Shown here: positions 36,944 to 49,691 of the stretch, one piece after another
Position numbering within the stretch: the first letter of the stretch is position 1
Layout: every line of letters begins with the position of its first letter
NCBI GenBank assembly: GCA_027704905.1
Contig: CM051001.1
Location: forward strand, 27,977,237 to 28,041,236
Origin: Muraenolepis orangiensis
Lineage: Eukaryota; Chordata; Actinopteri; Gadiformes; Muraenolepididae
Length of the DNA stretch: 64,000 nucleotides
Direction of reading: 5' to 3'
Program-made: the position numbers and the translations under genes
Notes under the pieces: model-generated
Seen by the model: the letters and a program-made list of their open reading frames with translations, nothing else
Databases searched by the model: none
Told to the model about the DNA's origin: nothing

Positions 36944-39328
36944 CTCAGGCGTTCCCTCAGAGTCACCAAATATCTCCGCAAAGTCAGTTGGACTTTTTCT
37001 CAGTGTCTGGTCAGCAGGCATCGTGTTGTCATTGAAAGATTCCACAAACTTAAAGTCACTTGTCCTAGAACCCGTGGTTAAGTAGGCGTCATAGTTGTAA
37101 GCGCTGCGTAAGGTCCCCATGCCGTCGACCTCTGCGTAATTAGGAGGCAGATAAGCGCTGGGGATAGCGACAGCTCCGTCAAACAACAGTCTGGGCTTTC
37201 TGCTACGACAGAACCGCACACTCAGGATGAGAACGATGAAAGTCAGGAAAAAGGTAGAGATGCACACCAGCGCAATAATCAGATAAAATGTCACTTTAGA
37301 ATCACTGTCCTCGTGTGGATGATGGTTAAATTCTGCCACTTCTGCCAAGTTATCGGAAATAAGGAAATACACGACACATGTGGCGGAGAGCGGGGACGGC
37401 CCGTTATCTTTCACCGATACAACCAGGTTCTGTTTCATGCTGTCGGTTTCAGAAATGTCCCTTTGGGTCCTGATCTCACCGCTGTGCAGACCGATAGAAA
37501 AGAGTCCCGGGTCAGTGGATTTAATGATATTATAGGACAGCCAGGCGTTCTGTCCAGAGTCTCCGTCCACGGCTATCACCTTAGAAACTAGAGAACCTCC
37601 ATGTGTCACCATGGGGACCAGCTCGGACTTGAAAGCATCTCCTTCAGGTGTGGGGTAAAGTATCTGAGGAGTGTTGTCATTCACATCCGTTATGAAGACA
37701 CTCACAGTCACGTTGCTGCTGAGCGGAGGAGAGCCGTTATCTCTAGCCATCACCTGGAATTTAAAGCTCCTGAATAGTTCATAATCAAAAGACTTCAAGG
37801 TGTGGATGACTCCTGTATCTCTGTTTACAGATAGATAAAGGGACACCGGGGAACTGTTGACTTCACCGGGTAAAAGAGAGTACACCACGGTGCCATTTTG
37901 TCTCCAGTCTGGGTCTCCAGCGGTTACAGAACACAAAGTGGAGCCAGGTTTGATGTTTTCAGTAACATAGGCGCTGTAGGACGCTTCATCAAACATAGGT
38001 GGGTTGTCGTTGACATCGGCTACAGTTAACTGAATGGTTTTAGAGGAGGACAAAGGAGGAGATCCTTCATCAGTAGCAACGATTGTGATATTGTAATCAG
38101 ACACTAATTCACGGTCCAGACCGCTCGTGGTGACCAATGAATAATAGTTCTTAATCGATGGCACAAGTTTAAAGGGGGCGTTAAGCTGAATGGAGCATCG
38201 GACCTGTCTGTTCTTCTCAGAGTCTCTGTCCTGAACGTTAATTATTGCCACCTCGGTGCCTACTGGTACGTTCTCTAATATGGGGACGGAGAGAGATTTC
38301 AAATCTATTACGGGGGCGTTGTCATTCATATCGATAACATTAATTATTACTTTTGTGTAGGACGATAGTCCCAACCCATCTTTTGCTTTGACGCGCAACT
38401 CAAACAACGTTTCTATTTCGAAGTCTATAGGCCCTATTACTCGTATATCCCCTGTTGTGCGATCAATACTAAATGTATTTTTAACGTCCTCTGGAACGTG
38501 TCCGAAGTCGTACGTCACCTCTCCGTTTATCCCCGCATCCGCATCGGTCGCGTGAACAGTAACCGCAACGGTGTCGACAGCAACATGTTCCTGAACGCTG
38601 GCTTCATACACAGCCTGGCCAAACACCGGGGCGTTATCATTTGCATCCAGCACAGAGACGTGTATAGACACAGTGCCAGATTTAGGGGGAGAGCCCCCAT
38701 CCATAGCCGTTAATATCAAATTGATTTCCTCTTGATTCTCACGGTCCAGCTCTTTGTCGAGAACGAGTTCGACCGTGTTGCCGTCAACAGACAATGTAAA
38801 ATGTTCATTGTCTTTTAAGCTGTACCGCTGCACTGAGTTCTGTCCTACATCTGCATCACGGGCCTCCTCCATCAGGAAACGGGCTCCTCGGTCCGCAGAT
38901 TCTCGAATCTCTATTTTGACCAGATCTTCGTTAAACAACGGAGAGTTATCGTTGATATCTTGAACGTGAAGACTAATACGATGGAGCTCCATCGGGCTTT
39001 CCATGACTAGTTCGTGTTTTATGACGCACGACGCCTTAGTCCCACAAAGAGCCTCTCTGTCAATCCTCTCAGATACAATCAGATCTCCGCTGCTCAGGTT
39101 GATCCCACAATAGCGTTTAGCGTTACCCTCTGTGTCTATGCGTGCCTTTCTCAATGCCAGTTGTCCAGTTCCCAGGCCAATATCCTTAGCGATATTCCCA
39201 ATTATAGATCCACGTTGTATTTCCTCTGGAAGAGTGTAGCTTATGTCCCCATAGACGGAATGCATCCAGAAAAAAAAGACAGCGAGACTGCCCATCGGTG
39301 AAACGCTCCTCGTCCATTTAAACGCCAT
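36944..39328 (-). CDS. pcdhg: Protocadherin gamma-type variable exon V10 (second subfamily)
   Basis: Intact 795-codon exon with ATG at 39328 and GAG|GTAAGC after 36944; the longer open frame down to 36773 is intron. Signal peptide is 1-27 (..FFFWMHSVYG, then DISYTLPEE). EC1 28-130 has Cys95-X5-Cys101 and IDRE; EC2 131-234 has LDRE; EC3 is 235-339; EC4 340-444 has LDRE; EC5 is 445-554; EC6 is about 555-670. Linkers are DINDNSP, DANDNAP, DMNDNAP, DVNDNPP and DVNDNTP. The membrane span is 679-703 and the stub has TTGSRTSDFKF and ends GDSEGTPE. As in the first subfamily, the stub must be completed by constant exons. EC3 (EDVKNTFSIDRTTG, FEIETLFELRV) matches V12. Homophilic neuronal adhesion role inferred from the family. 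Confidence 0.96.
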
Positions 39329-41636
39329 TACAACGTGTTGGTGAGAAAACGGCCCGTCAGATTCGAAGCGATACAGCGTCTGAAGCTAAACGAGTTATTT
39401 TAGCATCTACTGAACATCCAGTTCGGTTGTGGTGAAGAGCATACTGGTCTGAAACACGACGAGCAGGAACCTTTGTGTTCTCCTTCGCCTAGTCGGTGGA
39501 GGGAATTATGTGTTTTTCCATAAATGACTACATAGCGACCCCTTGAGTTTAAAGAGTAGCACTTAATTTCCGGGTACACAAAAAGCACAGACATATTTTA
39601 AACACTGTATGAAAGGTTATGCATTTCACACATGATGAACGGGCCCACAAGCTACTTGAGCAATGGACTGAGTCCTGAATCATATAATGACAAATAATGC
39701 AGGCATGTTTATTCCAACATGTCATCAAAACCTACAGTTCATGTCAAACTGCAGATATTTGAGTTGCTCGCTGTAGTCCAGTTCAGCTCAGTAGGACTGG
39801 GGTTGGCACTTCATTAACACTGATGTGTTGCTAACGTTCTATACCTAGTTCAGAATGTTTTCACATGAGTTAAAACTGTGTAATTATCTATTTATATTAA
39901 TTGACATAATAATATTGTGTTCATGAAAAAAATGAACAGTAAACCAGGCAGTTAAGTTGTACTAAAGTGAACAACTGTATTGAATAAAAATGCATCTTCA
40001 CATTCTAATATGGGAAATAAAGCATTAATATATAAAAGAAACATCTGATTAATAGATCATGAACTTATTTGAAACCACAATTAAGTAGATGCAGCAGTAT
40101 ACAATTTACCTATGACATCTATTCTCTCTAAAATTGATCAAGTTATCAATATATGTATTGGTTGCTCCAAAGGAAAATGATAAGAGGGGTACACTCTTCA
40201 GTCTCCACATGTTTCACACAGAGACATATCCTGGAGGGGTTCAAAACATGATAAGGTCACATATAGTTACTGTTGTTATCAAACATACCAGAGATCAGAA
40301 GTTGTGATATGCAACATGACTTAGTTTAAATCATCAACCTTCAAAAAGGTAAATCTGTTTTCCAATATTCAATTCCAGAGCAGGATGAATATAATAGGCC
40401 TCAGATATCAGATTTGTAGACACATCTAAAGCATAAATGCAATGTGTGCATAGCACACAATATCAAATCAGTTATGAATCACACTTGACAGAGTATTCAT
40501 GCTGGTAAGCTGCCACAATGTTTATAAAGAGGACAGTGAAGCATCCTTTGACTTCATGTCCTTCCTGTAGGTACCAAGCTTAAGCCCATGGGAACCATAA
40601 TGCTACAGAACACACAATACACTTGAATAGAATAAGTTTCAACCAGTTCAGCACCATGGACAGGGAACTACGACAGACTCATCCATCTACATTTAGCCTC
40701 AGCCCTGTGTCTTCAGAGAAAATAAGTAACTGCAACCATTACGATGCATGCCAAGCATAGAATAGATTCACCATGCTACAAGCAGGGAGATGAAAGGCAC
40801 TAAACTAAATATGTATCCTGTAGTTCATTGGTCCCAAACGTGTTAAGGTCCTGACCTGCATCCACTCAAACATTGAACCTGCTGCTGTCAACCACCTCTC
40901 ACTTGAAGACAAGACAGTGTTATTAAGTACTTTGCTTTTTATTCAGCCTCGTAGAATGCTTTCTCATATTTCAAACACATATGACATCACAACATATGAA
41001 TCACTTCTCTGGAAAAGTTCTAATACAATCTAAAGCAAAATCATGAAGTCATAAGAAGAAATGTAAAACTCTGTTCTTGCAACAACCAAATTAAGTGACC
41101 AATTGAAGCAGAGTAGGGGCGGCTGTGTGTTTGTTTCAAATTGGGTTTGTTTTTGACACAGAGAGGCTATTACAAATGTTTTGTTGGTGTATCCCCGGCA
41201 TCACTGTGCGTACCCCTTAGGTAAGGTCACCTTAGTTGAAACACAGACTGAACACAAAAGTCAGAATACCCTTAAATGAAATAAAAACGGTTACATTGGA
41301 CATTATACCTCTACTACTAGCAATAAAGGCACAATCAAATGTCATGCCTGCATAATGCTTAATCCTTCCTATGTCGTTTTTAAAATAAACACACCTTTTC
41401 AGACAGCAGAATGGAGAGATAGATAGAACAAAAGGAAGTAGTGTGATGTTATTACTACATCAATGGAAACTATGTAATCAGTAAATACTCAAGATGTACA
41501 AATGCATCAAGTATATTTCTCACTTCCACAGAGCCACGATGTGGTAGTGAACAGAATAGACAACGTTCTGAACATTATCCCCTGCTTGGTGAATGAAACA
41601 ATTCTTCCACAACTACATAGTTACAGTCACGCTTAC
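39329..41636. other. Spacer between V10 and V11
   Basis: About 2.3 kb, no gene. Its whole length is closely related to the spacers V11/V12, V12/V13 and V13/V14, including blocks around 40500-40800 and 41100-41450. It is a copy of the second-subfamily duplication unit and has no long microsatellite. Confidence 0.85.
39529..39547 (-). promoter_or_regulatory. CSE/CTCF-like promoter element of V10
   Basis: CTCAAGGGGTCGCTATGTA on the minus strand, about 201 bp upstream of the ATG. It shares the CGCT core with the first subfamily but has different flanking bases. Identical before V11, V12 and V13. Confidence 0.72.
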
Positions 41637-44021
41637 CTCAGGCGTTCCCTCAGAGTCACCAAATATCTCCGCAAAGTCAGTTGGACTTTTTCTCAGGGTC
41701 TGGTCAGCAGGCATCGTGTTGTCATTGAAAGATTCCACAAACTTAAAGTCACTTGTCCTAGAACCCGTGGTTAAGTAGGCGTCATAGTTGTAAGCGCTGC
41801 GTAAGGTCCCCATGCCGTCGACCTCTGCGTAATTAGGAGGCAGATAAGCGCTGGGGATAGCGACAGCTCCGTCAAACAACAGTCTGGGCTTTCTGCTACG
41901 ACAGAACCGCACACTCAGGATGAGAACGATGAAAGTCAGGAAAAAGGTGGAGATGCACACCAGCGCAATAATCAGATAAAATGTCACTTTAGAATCACTG
42001 TCCTCGTGTGGATGATGGTTGAATTCTGCCACTTCTGCCAAGTTATCGGAAATAAGGAAATACACGACACATGTGGCCGAGAGCGGGGACGGCCCGTTAT
42101 CGTTCACCGATACAACCAGGTTCTGTTTCATGCTGTCGGTTTCAGAAATGTCCCTTTGGGTCCTGATCTCACCGCTGTGCAGACCGATAGAAAAGAGTCC
42201 CGGGTCAGTGGATTTAATGATATGATAGGACAGCCAGGCGTTCTGTCCAGAGTCTCCGTCCACGGCTATCACCTTAGAAACTAGAGAACCTCCATGTGTC
42301 ACCATGGGGACCAGCTCGGTCTTCAAAGCATCTCCTTCAGGTGTGGGGTAAAGTATCTGAGGAGTGTTGTCATTCACATCCGTTATGAAGACACTGACAG
42401 TCACGTTGCTGCTGAGCGGAGGAGAGCCGTTATCTCTAGCCATCACCTGGAATTTAAAGCTCCTGAATAGTTCATAATCAAAAGACTTCAAGGTGTGGAT
42501 GACTCCTGTATCTCTGTTTACAGATAGATAAAGGGACACCGGGGAACTGTTGACTTCACCGGGTAAAAGAGAATACACCACGGTGCCATTTTGTCTCCAG
42601 TCTGGGTCTCCAGCGGTTACAGAACACAAAGTGGAGCCAGGTTTGATGTTTTCAGTAACATAGGCGCTGTAGGACGCTTCATCAAACATAGGTGGGTTGT
42701 CGTTGACATCGGCTACAGTTAACTGAATGGTTTTAGAGGAGGACAAAGGAGGAGTTCCTTCATCAGTAGCAACGATTGTGATATTGTAATCAGACACTAA
42801 TTCACGGTCCAGACCGCTCGTGGTGACCAATGAATAATAGTTCTTAATCGATGGCACAAGTTTAAAGGGGGCGTTAAGCTGAATGGAGCATCGGACCTGT
42901 CTGTTCTTCTCAGAGTCTCTGTCCTGAACGTTAATTATTGCCACCTCGGTGCCTACTGGTACGTTCTCTAATATGGGGACGGAGAGAGATTTCAAATCTA
43001 TAACGGGGGCGTTGTCATTCATATCGATAACATTAATTATTACTTTTGTGTAGGACGATAGTCCCAACCCATCTTTTGCTTTGATGCGCAACTCAAACGA
43101 CTTTTCCATTTCGAAGTCGATAGGCCCAATTACTCGTATATCCCCTGTTGTGCGATCAATACTGAATCTATTTTTAACGTAATCTGGAACGTGTCCGAAG
43201 TCGTACGTCACCTCTCCGTTTATCCCCGCATCCGCATCGGTCGCGTGAACAGTAACCGCAACGGTGTCGACAGCAACATGTTCCTGAACGCTGGCTTCAT
43301 ACACAGCCTGGCTAAACACCGGGGCGTTATCATTTGCATCCAGCACAGAGACGTGTATAGACACAGTGCCAGATTTAGGGGGAGAGCCCCCATCCATAGC
43401 CATTAATATCAAATTGATTTCCTCTTGATTCTCGCGGTCCAGCTCTTTGTCGAGAACGAGTTCGACCGTGTTGCCGTCAACAGACAATGTAAAATGTTCA
43501 TTGTCTTTTAAGCTGTACCGCTGCACTGAGTTCTGTCCTACATCTGCATCACGGGCCTCCTCCATCAGGAAACGGGCTCCTCGGTCCGCAGATTCATGAA
43601 TCTCTATTTTGACCAGATCTTCGTTAAACAACGGAGAGTTATCGTTGATATCTTGAACGTGAAGACTAATACGATGGAGCTCCATCGGGTTTTCCATGAC
43701 TAGTTCGTGTTTTATGACGCACGACGCCTTATTTTCACAAAGAGCCTCTCTGTCAATCCTCTCAGAAACAATCAGATCTCCGCTGCTCAGGTTGATCCCA
43801 CAATAGCGTTTAGCGTTACCCTCTGTGTCTATGCGTGCCTTTCTCAATGCCAGTTGTCCAGTTCCCAGGCCAATGTCCTTAGCAATATTCCCAATTATAG
43901 ATCCACGTTGTATTTCCTCTGGAAGAGTGTAGCTTATGTCCCCATACACGGAATGCATCCAGAAAAAAAAAACAGCGAGACTGCCCATCGGTGAAACGCT
44001 CCTCGTCCATTTAAACGCCAT
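41637..44021 (-). CDS. pcdhg: Protocadherin gamma-type variable exon V11
   Basis: Intact 795-codon exon with ATG at 44021 and GAG|GTAAGC after 41637. Signal peptide and domain plan are as in V10. EC1 carries CENKASC, EC2 has HESADRGARF, and EC3 reads DYVKNRFSIDRTTG with FEMEKSFELRI, a version shared with V13. EC4-EC6, the membrane span and the stub differ from V10 by only a few residues, such as VNDNGPSPL in EC6 where V10 has VKDNGPSPL. The tail ends GDSEGTPE. Likely functional adhesion receptor isoform, with its CSE at 44222-44240. Confidence 0.96.
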
Positions 44022-44221
44022 TACAACGTGTTGGTGAGAAAACGCCCCGTCAGATTCGAAGCGATACAGCGTCTGAAGCTAAACGAGTTATTTTAGCATC
44101 TACTGAACATCTAGTTCGGTTGTGGTGAAGAGCATACTGGTCTGAAACACGACGAGCAGGAACCTTTGTATTCTTCTTCACCTAGTCGGTGGAGGGAATT
44201 ATGTGTTTTTCCATAAATGAC

Positions 44222-44240
44222 TACATAGCGACCCCTTGAG
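44222..44240 (-). promoter_or_regulatory. CSE/CTCF-like promoter element of V11
   Basis: CTCAAGGGGTCGCTATGTA on the minus strand, 201 bp upstream of the V11 ATG. Confidence 0.72.
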
Positions 44241-44509
44241 TTTAAAGAGTAGCACTTAATTTCCGGGTACACAAAAAGCACACAGACATATTTTAAACAC
44301 TGTATGAAAGGTTATGCATTTCACACATTATGAACGGACCCACAAGCTACTTGAGTAATGGACTGAGTCCTGATCCATATCATGACAAATAATGCAGGCA
44401 TGTTTATTCCAACATGTCATCACAACCTACAGTTCATGTCCAACTGCACATATTTGAGTTGCTCGCTGTAGTCCAGTTCAGCTCAGTAGGACTGGGGTTG
44501 GCACTTCAT

Positions 44510-45827
44510 TAACTCTGATGTTTTGCTTATTTTGTAAACCTAGTTTAGAACGTTTTTCACATGAGTTTAAACTATGTGTAATTATCTATTCATAATAATT
44601 GACATAATAATGTCTTACTGTTCTTACTGGGCAGTTGTACAGTTGTACAGTTGTACTAAAGTGAACAACTGCATTGAATTATAATGCATCGGCACATTCT
44701 AATATGGCCATTAATGCATTGTGATATCAAACACAAAAACATCTGCTTAATAGATCATGAACTTATTTAGACCACTATTAAGTAGATGCAGCAGTTTAAC
44801 ATTCACATATGACATCTATTCTCTCAACAATTGATGAAGTTATCAATATATGTTTTGGTTGCTCCAAAGTAGAATGGTAAGAGGGGCACACTCTTCAGTC
44901 TCCACATGTTATAAACAGAGACATATCCTGGAGGGGTTCAGATAAGGTCACATACTGTTGTTATCAAACATACCAGAGATCAGAAGTTGTGATATGCAAC
45001 ATGACTTAGTTAAAATCCCAATCTTTAAAAGGTAAATCTGTTTCCAATATTCAAGTTCAGAGCAGGATGAATAGAATAGGCCTCAGATATCAGATTTGTA
45101 GACACATCTAAAGCATAAATGCAATGTGTGCAACTAGCACACAATATAAAACAAGTTATGAATCACACTTGACAGAGTATTCATGCTGGTAAGCATTAGG
45201 ACAGTGATGCATCCTTTGACTTCATGTCCTTCCTGTAGGTACCAAGCTTAAGCCCATGGGAACCATAATGCTACAGAACACACAATACACTTGAATAGAA
45301 TAAGTTTCAACCAGTTCAGCACCATGGACAGGGAACTACGACAGACTCATCCATCTACATTTAGCCTCAGCCCTGTGTCTTCAGAGAAAATAAGTAACTG
45401 CAACCATTACGATGCATGACAAGAATAGAATATATTCACCACGCTACACTCAGGGAGATGAAAGGCAAACCCAAAACGAAATATGTATCCTGTAGATCAA
45501 TGGTCCCAAATGTGTTAAGGTCCTGACCTGTACCCACTCAAACATTGAACCTGCTGCTGTCAACCACCTCTCATTTGAAGACAAAACAGTGTTATTAAGT
45601 ACTCTGCTCTTTATTCAGCTTTGTAGAAAGCCCTCTCATATTTCAAACAAGTGATATGCACATCAGCTCAAACACAACATGAATTAGATCTCTGGAAAAG
45701 TTATTACAAAAAGTATATATAAAAAAAAGAAATGCCATATTCTGTTCTTGCAACAACCAAATGAGTGACCAATTGAAGACAGTAGGGGCGGCTGTGTCTT
45801 TTTGTTCAACATGGGTTTCATCAACTC
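44510..45827. repeat. Tandem spacer duplication, copy A
   Basis: About 1.3 kb; its blocks recur in the same order in copy B (45828 to about 47170). Confidence 0.7.
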
Positions 45828-47170
45828 TGATGTGTTGCAAACGTTCTAAACCTAGTTCAGAATGTTTTTCAGATGAATTAAAACGGTGTGTTATTTTCAA
45901 TTTATAATAATTCACGTAATAACATTGTACTGTTCATGAGAAACATGAACAGTAAACCACTAGCCCCTTAAATTGTACTCAGCTGTATTGAATTATGCAC
46001 ATTATATTGTGCATAATAATGTATTCTGATATAAGACAAACTGATTAATTGACACATAATATGCATACATGCAATGTGTGCAATTGCACAAATTAAAGAA
46101 TATGTTATGAATCACACATGACAGAGTATTCATGCTGGTAAGCTGTCACAATGTTTATATAGAGGACAGTGATGCATCCTTTGACTTCATGTCCTCTCTG
46201 TACCAGAGAAGGGATAGTAGGTAGTAGGTACCAAGCTCAAGGATAATGCTATAGCATAAGCATAATGCTACAGAACACACAATTCACTTGAAAATATTCA
46301 GTTTCAACCAGTTCAGCTCCATGGACAGGGAGCTACGACAGACACATCCATATACATTTAGCCTCAGCCTTGTGTCTTCAGAGAAGGGAAGTAACTGCAA
46401 CCATTACGATGCATGCCAAGAATAGAATAGATTCACCACGCTACACGCAGGGAGATGAAAGGCACTAAACTAAATATGTATCCTGTAGTTCATTGGTCCC
46501 AAACATGTTAAGGTCCTGACCTGCACCCACTCAAACATTGAACCTCCTGCTGTCAACCTCCTCTCACTTGAAGACAAGACAGTGTTATTAAGTACTTTGC
46601 TTTTTATTCAGCCTCGTAGAAAGCTTTCTCATATTTCAAACAAGTGATATGCACATTAGCTCAAACACAATATGAATCATTTCTCTGGAAAAGTTCTAAT
46701 ACAATCTAAAGCAAAATCATGAAGTCATAAGAAGAAATGTAAAACTCTGTTCTTGCAACAACCAAATTAAGTGACCAATTGAAACAGAGTTGGGGCGGTT
46801 GTGTGTTCTTTTTAAAGTGGGTTTGTTTTTGACACAGAGAGGCTATTACAAATGTTTTGTTGGTGTATCCCCGGCATCACTGTGCGTACCCCTTAGGTAA
46901 ATTCCCCTTAGTTGAAACACAGACTGAACACAAATGTCTAGAATACCCTTAAATGAAATGGACAATATACCTCTACTACTAGCAATAAAGGCACAATCAA
47001 ATGTCATGCCTGCATAATGCTTAATCCGTCCTATGTCGTTTTTAATATAAAAACACACCTTTTCAGATAACAGAATGGAGGGATAGATAGAACAAAGGGA
47101 AGCAGTGTGATGTTATCACTATACATCAAAGGTAACCAAATATGTTATAAGTAAATACTCAAGATGTCCA
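45828..47170. repeat. Tandem spacer duplication, copy B
   Basis: Second copy of the spacer block series, missing part of the early section seen in copy A but with small extra segments such as the GTAGGTAGTAGGTACC stretch near 46218. Confidence 0.7.
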
Positions 47171-47306
47171 AATGCATCAAGTATATTTCTCACTTCCACA
47201 GAGCCATAATGTGGTAGTGAACAGAATAGACAACGTTCTGAACATTATCCCCTGCTTGGTGAATAAAACAATTCTTCCACAACTAGATAGTCACAGACAC
47301 GCTTAC

Positions 47307-49691
47307 CTCAGGCGTTCCCTCAGAGTCACCAAATATCTCCGCAAAGTCAGTTGGACTTTTTCTCAGTGTCTGGTCAGCAGGCATCGTGTTGTCATTGTAA
47401 GATTCCACAAACTTAAAGTCACTTGTCCTAGAACCCGTGGTTAAGTAGGCGTCATAGTTGTAAGCGCTGCGTAAAGTCCCCATGCCGTCGACCTCTGCGT
47501 AATTAGGAGGCAGATAAGCGCTGGGGATAGCGACAGCTCCGTCAAACAACAGTCTGGGCTTTCTGCTACGACAGAACCGCACACTCAGGATGAGAACGAT
47601 GAAAGTCAGGAAAAAGGTGGAGATGCACACCAGCGCAATAATCAGATAAAATGTCACTTTCGAATCACTGTCCTCGTGTTGATGATGGTTAAATTCTGCC
47701 ACTTCTGCCAAGTTATCGGAAATAAGGAAATACACGACACATGTGGCGGAGAGCGGGGACGGCCCGTTATCTTTCACCGATACAACCAGGTTCTGTTTCA
47801 TGCTGTCGGTTTCAGAAATGTCCCTTTGGGTCCTGATCTCACCGCTGTGCAGACCGATAGAAAAGAGTCCCGGGTCAGTGGATTTAATGATATGATAGGA
47901 CAGCCAGGCGTTCTGTCCAGAGTCTCCGTCCACGGCTATCACCTTAGAAACTAGAGAACCTCCATGTGTCACCATGGGGACCAGCTCGGACTTGAAAGCA
48001 TCTCCTTCAGGTGTGGGGTAAAGTATCTGAGGAGTGTTGTCATTCACATCCGTTATGAAGACACTCACAGTCACGTTGCTGCTGAGCGGAGGAGAGCCGT
48101 TATCTCTAGCCATCACCTGGAATTTAAAGCTCCTGAATAGTTCATAATCAAAAGACTTCAAGGTGTGGATGACTCCTGTATCTCTGTTTACAGATAGATA
48201 AAGAGACACCGGGGAACTGTTGACTTCACCGGGTAAAAGAGAATACACCACGGTGCCATTTTGTCTCCAGTCTGGGTCTCCAGCGGTTACAGAACACAAA
48301 GTGGAGCCAGGTTTGATGTTTTCAGTAACATAGGCGCTGTAGGACGCTTCATCAAACATAGGTGGGTTGTCGTTGACATCGGCTACAGTTAACTGAATGG
48401 TTTTAGAGGAGGACAAAGGAGGAGTTCCTTCATCAGTAGCAACGATTGTGATATTGTAATCAGACACTAATTCACGGTCCAGACCGCTCGTGGTGACCAA
48501 TGAATAATAGTTCTTAATCGATGAAACAAGTTTAAAGGGGGCGTTAAGCTGAATGGAGCATCGGACCTGTCTGTTCTTCTCAGAGTCTCTGTCCTGAACG
48601 TTAATTATCGCCACCTCGGTGCCTATTTGTACGTTCTCTAATATGGGGACAGAGAGTGATTTAATATGTATTATTGGTGCGTTGTCATTCACATCGATAA
48701 CATTAATTATGACATTCGTGTAAGACGATAGTCCCAAACCATCTTTTGCTTTGACGCGCAACTCAAACAAGGTTTCTATTTCGAAGTCTATAGTCCCTAT
48801 TACTCGTATATCCCCTGTTGTGCGATCAATACTAAATGTATTTTTAACGTCCTCTGGAACGTGTCCGAAGTCGTACGTCACCTCTCCGTTTATCCCCGCA
48901 TCCGCATCGGTCGCGTGAACAGTAACCGCAACGGTGTCGACAGCAACATGTTCCTGAACGCTGGCTTCATACACAGCCTGGCTAAACACCGGGGCGTTAT
49001 CATTTGCATCCAGTACAGAGACGTGTATAGACACAGTGCCAGATTTAGGGGGAGAGCCCCCATCCATAGCCGTTAATATCAAATTGATTTCCTCTTGATT
49101 CTCGCGGTCCAGCTCTTTGTCGAGAACGAGTTCGACCGTGTTGCCGTCAACAGACAATGTAAAATGTTCATTGTCTTTTAAGCTGTACCGCTGCACTGAG
49201 TTCTGTCCTACATCTGCATCACGGGCCTCCTCCATCAGGAAACGGGCTCCTCGTATAGCAGATTCTTGAATCTCTATTTTGACCAGATCTTCGTTAAACA
49301 ACGGAGAGTTATCGTTGATATCTTTAACGTGAAGACTAATGCGTTGAAGCTCAAGGGGGTTTTCCATGACTAGTTCCTGTTTTATGACGCACGATGCCTT
49401 TTTCCCACAAAGAGCCTCTCTGTCAATCCTCTCAGAAACAATCAGATCTCCGCTGCTCAGGTTGATCCCACAATACCGTTTAGCGTTACCCTCTGTGTCT
49501 ATGCGTGCCTTTCTCAATGCCAGTTGTCCAGTTCCCAGGCCAATGTCCTTAGCAATATTCCCAATTATAGATCCACGTTGTATTTCCTCTGGAAGAGTGT
49601 AGCTTATGTCCCCATACACGGAATGCATCCAGAAAAAAAAAACAGCGAGACTGCCCATCGGTGAAACGCTCCTCGTCCATTTAAACGCCAT
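47307..49691 (-). CDS. pcdhg: Protocadherin gamma-type variable exon V12
   Basis: Intact 795-codon exon with ATG at 49691 and GAG|GTAAGC after 47307. EC1 carries CGKKASC with QELVMENPLELQRIS, and EC2 has QESAIRGARF (a feature shared with V13). EC3 has EDVKNTFSIDRTTG with FEIETLFELRV (shared with V10) and its own linker DVNDNAPIIHIKSLS. EC4-EC6, membrane span and stub are nearly identical to V10-V14. The juxtamembrane stretch reads HHQHEDS and the stub VESYND, both shared with V13. Likely functional. Calcium-binding DRE and DxNDx motifs are all present. Confidence 0.96.

Larger units (their letters stand above)
44022..47306. other. Spacer between V11 and V12 with an internal tandem duplication
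   Basis: About 3.3 kb, 1 kb longer than the sister spacers. Starting at CATTAACTCTGATG near 44510 and again at CATCAACTCTGATG near 45828, the same series of blocks appears twice: TTCATGCTGGTAAGC, CATCCTTTGACTTCATG, CAGCxCCATGGACAGGGA, CAACCACC or CAACCTCCTCTC, AGTGACCAATTGAA. No gene and no exon remnant lies between the copies. Confidence 0.8.

Noticed and set aside
45643..45915. Minus-strand 90-codon frame in the V11/V12 spacer
   Set aside because: No recognisable domain, and the matching sequence in the sister spacers does not keep the frame.
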